From positions 1-11,285 of the forward strand of contig CAMEUC010000029.1 of NCBI GenBank assembly GCA_945937855.1: a stretch of 11,285 nt of DNA, read 5' to 3'. Shown in pieces: positions 6,335 to 11,285 of the stretch (position 1 is its first letter; the number at the start of each line of letters is the position of its first letter). Below the pieces are notes generated by a model. It did no database searches, was not told the origin of the DNA, and saw only the letters and a program-made list of their open reading frames with translations. The position numbers and the translations under genes are program-made. This DNA is from an uncultured Clostridium sp. GTDB lineage: Bacteria > Bacillota > Clostridia > TANB77 > CAG-508.

Positions 6335-7398
6335 ATTATTTTTCCTCCCCCTAAAACTATATCACCTATATAAAATACTATTGATTGCCCCGGTGTTATG
6401 GCTCTTTGTGGTTCGTCGAATATTATCTTTAATGTTCCATTTTCTATTGGATATATTGTTGCTTTTGCTTCTTTTGCTGCATATCTTATTTTCGCCATTA
6501 CTTGCATTGGCTTGGTTAGTTCGTCTACTAATATTAAATTTATTTCATTTGCTACTGTTTCTTTTGAGAATATTTCTTTTTCTTCTCCTACTATTAGTTC
6601 GTTTTTTTCTATATTAAAGCCTTTAACAAATAGTGGAACAGGATTTGCTATTCCAAGACCTTTTCTTTGACCTATCGTATATTTATAAAGTCCTGAGTGC
6701 TTTCCTAAAACTTTCCCACTTTCAGTTACAATATTTCCTGGTTTTTCTTTTAAATTAGAATTTTTTTCTAAAAATTTTTTATAATCTCCATCCGGTATGA
6801 AGCATATGTCTTCACTATCTGGTTTTTTTGCTACTAGTAAATTATGTTCTTCGGCAATTTTTCTTATCTCGTCTTTACTTTTAAAATCACCTAATGGGAA
6901 TAAAATTTTCCCAGCTAGTTCTTTTGGTAGATTATATAAAACATAACTTTGGTCTTTATTTCCTGCATTTGATTTTTTAAGTACATACCTTTTATATTCT
7001 GGGCTGTATTCCGTTTTTGCATAATGACCTGTTGCTATGTAGTCACAATTTAGTTTTTTTGCCATTTCATACATCGCACCAAATTTTAAATATTTGTTGC
7101 ATTCAATGCATGGGTTAGGAGTTCTGCATTTCTTATATTCAGATATAAAATCTTGTATTACACATTTATTAAATTCTTCTTGGAAATTTAATACATAGTG
7201 TGGAATATCTAAGGCATCACATACTCTTTTTGCATCCATTGTAGAATTCATGTTACAACATCCGCCTTCGATATATTCATCATCGCTTTCCCATAGTTTC
7301 ATTGTTGCACCAATTACTTCATATCCTGCTTCTTTTAATAAAATAGCGGCGACACTACTATCTACGCCTCCGCTCATACCTAATAAAACTCGTTTCAT
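6331..7398 (-). CDS. mnmA: tRNA-specific 2-thiouridylase MnmA
   Basis: MnmA adenylates U34 of tRNA-Lys, Glu and Gln and replaces oxygen 2 with sulfur delivered from IscS, giving s2U34. The 355 residues start with an ATP-pyrophosphatase P-loop, SGGVDSS (9-15). Other marks are GGCCN (45-49), TPNPCIECN (93-101) with the catalytic C100, ATGHYAK (122-128), DQSYVLY (149-155) and the persulfide-carrying C199 in SEDICFI (195-201). The C-terminal beta barrel ends in GQSIVFY....LGGG. C97 stands where E. coli has Asp in PNPD, giving a CxxC that could help hold an Fe-S cluster. I chose the ATG at 7398 because GAAGGA lies seven bases upstream; the in-frame ATG at 7419 (seven residues longer) has no ribosome site. 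It follows the iscU-like gene after a short gap with a hairpin and overlaps the deaminase start. Confidence 0.96.
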   Translation of the reverse strand: MKRVLLGMSGGVDSSVAAILLKEAGYEVIGATMKLWESDDEYIEGGCCNMNSTMDAKRVCDALDIPHYVLNFQEEFNKCVIQDFISEYKKCRTPNPCIECNKYLKFGAMYEMAKKLNCDYIATGHYAKTEYSPEYKRYVLKKSNAGNKDQSYVLYNLPKELAGKILFPLGDFKSKDEIRKIAEEHNLLVAKKPDSEDICFIPDGDYKKFLEKNSNLKEKPGNIVTESGKVLGKHSGLYKYTIGQRKGLGIANPVPLFVKGFNIEKNELIVGEEKEIFSKETVANEINLILVDELTKPMQVMAKIRYAAKEAKATIYPIENGTLKIIFDEPQRAITPGQSIVFYIGDIVLGGGKII

Positions 7399-7431
7399 AT
7401 ATTTTTCCTTCAATTTCATAAATATTTTTTT

Positions 7432-7457
7432 AGGAACGACGAGTGTGTCGTTCCCTA
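7432..7457. repeat. GC-rich palindromic hairpin between iscU and mnmA
   Basis: A perfect 8-bp stem, GGAACGAC (7433-7440) with GTCGTTCC (7447-7454), has a 6-base loop. It can be extended by TAGG/CCTA with one bulged C. The minus strand continues with A residues, not U, so it is not a convincing terminator for the operon. It may be an RNA stability or processing element, or a small dispersed REP-like palindrome related to the hairpin at 2085-2106, whose loop also begins CGAG on the plus strand. Confidence 0.6.
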
Positions 7458-7464
7458 CAGTTCA

Positions 7465-7923
7465 TTATTCTGGTTGTATATCATGGCAGTGTACACATCC
7501 GCCATTATTTTTTAAACCACAGATTTCTATTATCTCTTCCTCTGTTTTTTCTCCTTGTTTTCTATAATAATCTGCTATTGCATTTCTTATTGCTTCTTCT
7601 GCTAATACTGAACAATGTAATTTAACTGGTGGTAGTCCTCCAAGTTCTTTTACAACATCTTTATTACTTAGTTTTAAGGCTTCTTCTACTGTTTTTCCTT
7701 TTATCATTTCTGTAGATATACTACTTGTTGCTATTGCTGCCCCACATCCAAAAGTTTTAAATTTTACATCTACAATTATATTGTTTTCTATTTTTAAGTA
7801 CATTTTCATTATATCTCCGCAAACTGGATTCCCTACTTCTCCTACTCCTGATGCATCTTCTATTGCTCCAACATTTCTTGGATTACTATAATGTTCTATT
7901 ACTTTATCATTATACATTTCCAT
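7465..7923 (-). CDS. iscU: Fe-S cluster scaffold, IscU/NifU N-terminal type, with Cys-rich tail
   Basis: This 152-residue scaffold is where a cluster is built from IscS sulfur and iron before transfer to client proteins. The three conserved ligand cysteines are C35 (NPVCGD, with D37), C60 (TFGCGAA) and C104 (LHCSVLAEEA), and the N-terminus HYSNPRNVG is typical. Canonical IscU is about 128 residues. This protein has an extra tail (about 125-152) with C135, C143, C146 and H147 in a GGCVHCHDI stretch. The tail is neither the NifU central ferredoxin domain nor a NifU C-terminal CxxC domain, as far as I can see. Its ATG shares one base with the iscS stop (TAATG), and the ribosome site AAGGAGG lies in the last codons of iscS, indicating coupling. 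It could be named nifU in some schemes. Confidence 0.93.
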   Translation of the reverse strand: MEMYNDKVIEHYSNPRNVGAIEDASGVGEVGNPVCGDIMKMYLKIENNIIVDVKFKTFGCGAAIATSSISTEMIKGKTVEEALKLSNKDVVKELGGLPPVKLHCSVLAEEAIRNAIADYYRKQGEKTEEEIIEICGLKNNGGCVHCHDIQPE

Positions 7924-9101
7924 TATTTATTTCCTCCTTCTATAAACTCCTCCCATAACGGTGACATGTTTCTTAATCTTGTTACTATTTCCTCTAGATT
8001 ATCTAATAAGTAATCTACCTCCTCTTTAGTATTATATTTTCCTATTGTTATTCTTAAAGAACCGTGTGCAATTTCATGTGGCAAACCTATTGCTAAAAGT
8101 ACGTGTGATGGATCAAGCGAACCTGATGTACAAGCACTACCACTTGATGCACATATTCCTTTTAAGTCTAAGTTTAAAAGTAGTCCCTCGCCTTCTATAA
8201 ATCTAAAAGATATATTACTATTTCCTGGTAATCTATTTTCCATATCTCCATTTATTTTAATATATGGTATTCTCTTTTTTACCTCTTCAACATAATAGTC
8301 TCTTAATTTTTTTATTTTTTTATTGTGTTCCTCTAAACTACTATATGCGACTTCTATTGCTTTTCCAAGTCCTACTATGCCTGGAACATTTTCTGTTCCT
8401 GCTCTTTTATTTTTTTCTTGATGCCCACCATTTACAAATTTTTGGAATCTAACACCTTTTTTCACATATAAGGCGCCTATTCCCTTTGGTCCGTAGAATT
8501 TATGTCCTGATAAAGATAAACTATCTATATTCATTTCTTTTACATCTATTCTTACACTTCCTACAGCCTGTACTGCATCAGTATGGAAAATTATATTATT
8601 TTCTTTTGCTATTTGTCCTATTTCTTTTATTGGTTCTATTGTACCAATTTCGTTATTTGCAAACATTATTGTAATTAATGTTGTTGTTTCTTTTATTGAA
8701 TTTTTTAATTCTTCTAAATTAATAATTCCTTTTTCATCTACGCCAATGTATGAAACCTCAAATCCTTCTTTTTCTAGTTGTTTACATGTTTCTAATACTG
8801 CTGGATGTTCTATTTTAGATGTTATAATATGGTTTCCTTTTTGTTTATATGCATATGCTATACCTCTTATTGCAGTATTATCGCTTTCACTTCCTCCTGC
8901 TGTAAAATATATTTCATTTGGTTCGGCGTTTATTGCTTTTGCTACCTTTTCTCTAGCTTCTTCAACTGCTTTCCTGTTTTCTCTTCCTATTTTATATATT
9001 GAAGATGGATTTCCATAACTTTGGCTAAAGTATGGTAGCATTTCTTTTAATACTTCATCATCTGTTTTAGTTGTTGCCGCATTATCAAAATAATTATCCA
9101 T
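7923..9101 (-). CDS. iscS: Cysteine desulfurase IscS/NifS
   Basis: This 392-residue PLP enzyme turns L-cysteine into alanine and holds the sulfur as a persulfide for the neighbouring scaffold and for MnmA. Key residues are H99 (IEHPAV), which stacks on PLP; D175 (HTDAVQ); the PLP lysine K201 in SGHKFYGPKG; and the catalytic C324 in a long flexible loop, SSGSACTSG (319-327), which marks the group I IscS/NifS type rather than SufS. The N-terminal FDNAATT is also typical. The start overlaps the regulator gene by 8 bases and has AAGGAAG seven bases upstream. The operon order regulator-iscS-iscU-mnmA suggests a single supply of sulfur for Fe-S clusters and tRNA thiolation. Substrate and partners are known for the family; the pairing here is from context. 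Confidence 0.97.
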   Translation of the reverse strand: MDNYFDNAATTKTDDEVLKEMLPYFSQSYGNPSSIYKIGRENRKAVEEAREKVAKAINAEPNEIYFTAGGSESDNTAIRGIAYAYKQKGNHIITSKIEHPAVLETCKQLEKEGFEVSYIGVDEKGIINLEELKNSIKETTTLITIMFANNEIGTIEPIKEIGQIAKENNIIFHTDAVQAVGSVRIDVKEMNIDSLSLSGHKFYGPKGIGALYVKKGVRFQKFVNGGHQEKNKRAGTENVPGIVGLGKAIEVAYSSLEEHNKKIKKLRDYYVEEVKKRIPYIKINGDMENRLPGNSNISFRFIEGEGLLLNLDLKGICASSGSACTSGSLDPSHVLLAIGLPHEIAHGSLRITIGKYNTKEEVDYLLDNLEEIVTRLRNMSPLWEEFIEGGNK

Positions 9102-9552
9102 TTATATTCTTCCTTTCTCTTCTTAAACATTTTAAACATTTTTCATTGTTTATATTGTACCCACACTCTAAACTAGGTAGTCCTAATGTTTCATTTGTAT
9201 ATTTCGCTAATTTATTTATAGTTTCATCTTTTAGTGTCGCTTTTATTTGATTTGCCTCTTTTTCTGCTTCTTGTTCGTTCATTTTTAATATTTCTGTTAA
9301 AAACAAATAAACAATATCATAAGCCTCTAAAACTTTTCTTGCCTCTTTTTCCCCATCTTTTGTTAGGGTTATACTTCCATATACCTCATAGTTAATTAGC
9401 TTTTCCTCTTTTAATGTTTTTATTGCATAATTAACAGTGGGTTTTGTTTTGTGTAGCTTATTCGCAATATCTGTAACTCGCACTTCTTTTTTTAGTGTTT
9501 CTAATAAATAAATTGTTTTTAAATATTCTTTTTGCACATTTGTTAATTTCAT
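9094..9552 (-). CDS. DtxR/MntR-fold transcription regulator with C-terminal Cys cluster
   Basis: This 152-residue DNA-binding protein heads the isc operon and is probably its autorepressor. Residues 5-65 form the DtxR-type winged helix (VTDIANKLHKTKPTVNYAIKTL; wing YGSITLTKDGEKEA). Residues about 70-120 match the dimerization helices. By my alignment with Bacillus MntR, the metal ligands are mostly gone: E11 becomes Lys12, H77 a Tyr, and the GIEHHL motif reads QIKATL (103-107), so E102 and H103 are Lys and Ala. Instead, the tail has C130, C139 and C142 (C-x8-C-x2-C), as if for an Fe-S cluster or Zn. There is no SH3 domain. A perfect palindrome overlaps its promoter. The IscR-like role is inference. 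The ribosome site GGAGG is four bases from the ATG, slightly close. Confidence 0.85.
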   Translation of the reverse strand: MKLTNVQKEYLKTIYLLETLKKEVRVTDIANKLHKTKPTVNYAIKTLKEEKLINYEVYGSITLTKDGEKEARKVLEAYDIVYLFLTEILKMNEQEAEKEANQIKATLKDETINKLAKYTNETLGLPSLECGYNINNEKCLKCLRRERKNING

Positions 9553-9568
9553 AAATCCTCCGTAGTTT

Positions 9569-9586
9569 TGTTAGAGTACTCTAACA
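9569..9586. promoter_or_regulatory. Perfect 18-bp palindromic operator of the isc operon
   Basis: TGTTAGAGTACTCTAACA is a perfect palindrome. It touches the -10 and covers the expected transcript start, so a bound dimer would block transcription. Its TTAG...CTAA arms recall DtxR-family operators, fitting autorepression by the adjacent regulator (inference). Confidence 0.8.
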
Positions 9587-9613
9587 TTATACTCCTTTTA
9601 TAGAAAATGTCAA
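9586..9613 (-). promoter_or_regulatory. Promoter of the isc-mnmA operon
   Basis: On the minus strand a perfect -35 TTGACA (9613-9608) and a perfect -10 TATAAT (9591-9586) are 16 bases apart. The transcript would start near 9579 with a leader of about 27 bases carrying GGAGG. Such a strong promoter fits a system normally held down by a repressor. Confidence 0.85.
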
Positions 9614-9671
9614 GTAAAATTCGAGATTTTAATACAGAACTTTGAATCAAATTGTAATTTGTAAGAACATT

Positions 9672-10394
9672 TTATTTTAATAATTGCTCTGCTAAATCAT
9701 TATATACGTCAAATAAAAATTCTAAGTCTTCTATTTTGCTTACTTCTCCATTAGACCATTGTTTTATAAAGTACTCCTTGCATATGTTTACATCTTTATC
9801 TATTATTTCTTTATCTATTTCAATGTCTCCGTTTTCATTTGTTTCATATTTTAAAGTTAGTCCATTTTCGTTTTCTATATATTCTAAAAATATTAGGTCT
9901 AAATTTTTTTCTGATAATGTTTCTGTGTAAATAAGCATATATACATATTGATTATTTGGAGTTTTAGAGTAATACCCTTGTGTCATTGATGCATAATATC
10001 TTCTATCTAACCTTAATTCCGCTTCCCCTTTATCATCTATTCTACTTCTAAAATAGTAATATTTATTTTCTGTCTCTCCTAGTTCATAGTCATATACCAT
10101 AAAGTATTTTTTATGTGTAAATGTTGCATTATAGTTAACATTTTCTAAATCTCCGTTTTCTATTTTAAAGTCATCTACTACTAGTTTTAAATTTAAAGTT
10201 ACATATTTATCTGAGTCCGTATATTCATAAATTTCTTCTGTTGGATATAGTCTTATTGTATAATAAATTGGTTTTTCTGAAAATTTTGTTAGTTCTGCAG
10301 TGTCTTCTTTTACCTTTATTTGTATTTTTAGGCTCATTATTGCAATAATAATTGCAGATATTTCAAGTGTCCAGCTTAATATGCTTATTATCAT
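9672..10394 (-). CDS. Single-pass membrane protein of unknown function (start probably frameshifted)
   Basis: I do not recognise this 240-residue protein. A hydrophobic helix (about 2-22) is followed by Lys residues and then a Tyr- and Glu-rich, mostly beta-like region (about 45-170), with an acidic helical end. It is likely anchored by its N-terminus, with the body outside the membrane if the basic residues before the helix stay inside. The ATG at 10394 has no ribosome site: only A and T precede it. A strong site and ATG exist upstream at 10474, but in another frame (see the separate entry). Adding one A to the A4 run at 10435-10438 would join them, giving about 267 residues with a Lys-rich cytoplasmic N-terminus. 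It follows the sigma-like gene and may be a regulatory partner of it, which is speculative. No terminator is visible before the isc promoter. Confidence 0.6.
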   Translation of the reverse strand: MIISILSWTLEISAIIIAIMSLKIQIKVKEDTAELTKFSEKPIYYTIRLYPTEEIYEYTDSDKYVTLNLKLVVDDFKIENGDLENVNYNATFTHKKYFMVYDYELGETENKYYYFRSRIDDKGEAELRLDRRYYASMTQGYYSKTPNNQYVYMLIYTETLSEKNLDLIFLEYIENENGLTLKYETNENGDIEIDKEIIDKDVNICKEYFIKQWSNGEVSKIEDLEFLFDVYNDLAEQLLK

Positions 10395-10429
10395 TTTTTT
10401 ACTAATTTTTACTTTTTTTATTTTTTCTA

Positions 10430-10474
10430 TTATATTTTCATTACATTATTTTTTGTTTTATTTTTTACTTTCAT
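10430..10474 (-). other. Short 14-codon ORF: likely true start of the membrane protein
   Basis: The strong ribosome site GAGGAGGA lies six bases before the ATG at 10474, and this ATG is two bases past the stop of the upstream gene. The frame gives MKVKNKTKNNVMKI and then TAA. The downstream membrane-protein frame is one base off. Inserting one base in the A run at 10435-10438 produces an uninterrupted protein. Alternatives are a true leader peptide, a frameshift mutation, a base-calling error or ribosomal slippage. Confidence 0.55.
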
Positions 10475-10476
10475 TA

Positions 10477-11271
10477 TTAATCCTCCTCATACATCATTAT
10501 TACTTGTCCATTTTTACATACTTTTACTAAACCATTGTATATTATTATTTTTTGTATAGTTTCTATATAATTATCAAGCACTTTTCTTCGCATATTAAGT
10601 TCTTTTGCAATATTTTTAAATATATACTCTTTTTTCGTATTCTTATATATTTCTTCTTTTATTTTACTTATTATTTCTCTATGTATATCTTCTATTTCTA
10701 TGTTCTCTAAATTTATTTCATTTTGAACTATTTCGAAAGGATTATACGTATTATCCATAAGTTGCATTTTTTCTTTACTGTTATACTCATTTTCTAGTAT
10801 TTCTTCATAACTTTTTTCTTTGAATTTATCTATTAGAAATTTAAGCACTTGGAATCTCGCATTATATTTTAATTTGTTTAGCATACACTGGTTGTTGTAT
10901 TCAAATTTTTTTTGAGTTAATCCGTTTTTCAAAATTGCTATAAATGCTTCAAATTCTAAGTCTTCCATTAACCAATTACAGTTATAGATTTTATTAATAT
11001 CTTTTGCTACATACCTACAAGTTTTTTGTATGCTGTGATAATTTTCAATTAGGAATTTATCATCTATATTCCTATTTTCACCTATCCATAGACCTTTTTC
11101 ACTATTTTCAAGTATTTCTATATTTTCTTGATAATTCTTTTTTCTTGGGTATATGTATTTAATAAACCATGAAAATTTTACATTGTATTTTTTACATATC
11201 TCTTCTATTTCTTTTTTTGTATAATATTGTTCTTTATATTCTTCTAAATATTTTAAGTCTATTTTTATCAT
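10477..11271 (-). CDS. Putative divergent sigma-factor-like DNA-binding protein
   Basis: I do not recognise this 264-residue protein with certainty. Residues 72-148 read like sigma region 2: FLIENY, then WLMEDLEFEAFIAILKNG in place of the usual DLxQEGxIGLxKA, then an aromatic LKYNARFQVLKFL helix. Residues about 212-245 form a likely helix-turn-helix (YIFKNIAKELNMRRKVLDNY), like sigma region 4. Residues about 18-45 may be another helix-turn-helix. It has no signal peptide and is Lys-, Glu- and Ile-rich. The ATG at 11271 has no visible ribosome site, and the frame stays open to the window edge (HATK before M), so the real start may lie outside. Its last codons (GAG GAG) form the ribosome site of the next gene. 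It could also be a mobile-element regulator. A role in transcription is inference from pattern alone. Confidence 0.5.
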   Translation of the reverse strand: MIKIDLKYLEEYKEQYYTKKEIEEICKKYNVKFSWFIKYIYPRKKNYQENIEILENSEKGLWIGENRNIDDKFLIENYHSIQKTCRYVAKDINKIYNCNWLMEDLEFEAFIAILKNGLTQKKFEYNNQCMLNKLKYNARFQVLKFLIDKFKEKSYEEILENEYNSKEKMQLMDNTYNPFEIVQNEINLENIEIEDIHREIISKIKEEIYKNTKKEYIFKNIAKELNMRRKVLDNYIETIQKIIIYNGLVKVCKNGQVIMMYEED

Positions 11272-11285
11272 TTTTGTTGCATGTT

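Noticed and set aside
6135..6617. Plus-strand open frame of 160 codons spanning the deaminase/mnmA junction
   Set aside because: It is antisense to two well-recognised genes and has low-complexity Leu/Phe composition, as expected from the complement of AT-rich coding DNA. The other plus-strand open frames beyond 1204 were dropped for the same reason.
7420..7464. The iscU-mnmA hairpin as an intrinsic terminator
   Set aside because: On the minus strand the stem is followed by A residues rather than U, and mnmA and the deaminase downstream have no clear promoter, so transcription should read through.
9640..9665. CAAATT/AATTTG inverted repeat after the membrane-protein gene as a terminator
   Set aside because: The stem is weak, the loop very short and there is no U tract; such palindromes are expected by chance in AT-rich DNA.

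Overview
The window is strongly AT-rich, Gram-positive-style DNA. It has strong GGAGG-type ribosome binding sites, secreted proteins with Gram-positive signal peptides, a cohesin/dockerin pair and a compact isc-mnmA operon. Together these suggest a low-GC Firmicute, most likely an uncultured gut or anaerobic Clostridia lineage; the exact taxon is inference. Every gene except purB at the left edge lies on the minus strand. I see no RNA genes, insertion sequences or CRISPR.

Layout from left to right. (1) 2-1204 (+) is the 3' part of purB, a purine biosynthesis gene of the E. coli-like subfamily, closed by a terminator. (2) 1282-5621 (-) holds a two-gene surface module. A 1154-residue secreted protein carries Cys-rich repeats, two BspA-type leucine-rich blocks, an Ig-like domain and a C-terminal dockerin. 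Downstream of it lies a 227-residue exported cohesin protein ending in a sorting-signal-like or membrane anchor. Each gene has its own apparent promoter, with a GC-rich hairpin terminator between them. The simplest reading is that the anchored cohesin docks the dockerin protein on the cell surface. This would be a minimal cohesin-dockerin adhesin pair, not a cellulosome.

(3) 5873-9552 (-) is a tightly packed operon: a DtxR/MntR-fold regulator, iscS, an iscU-like scaffold, mnmA and a guaD-like deaminase. Most junctions overlap by a few bases, with Shine-Dalgarno sequences embedded in the preceding gene. IscS supplies sulfur for Fe-S assembly on the scaffold and for MnmA-dependent 2-thiouridine in tRNA. 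The regulator is unusual: its canonical metal ligands appear to be lost, and it has gained a C-terminal Cys-x8-Cys-x2-Cys cluster. A perfect 18-bp palindrome overlaps the -10 of its own near-ideal promoter. I propose it is an IscR-like Fe-S or redox sensor built on a DtxR scaffold.

(4) 9672-11271 (-) holds a putative divergent sigma-factor-like protein coupled to a single-pass membrane protein of unknown function. The membrane protein's natural start appears to be separated from its body by a one-base frameshift in an A run.
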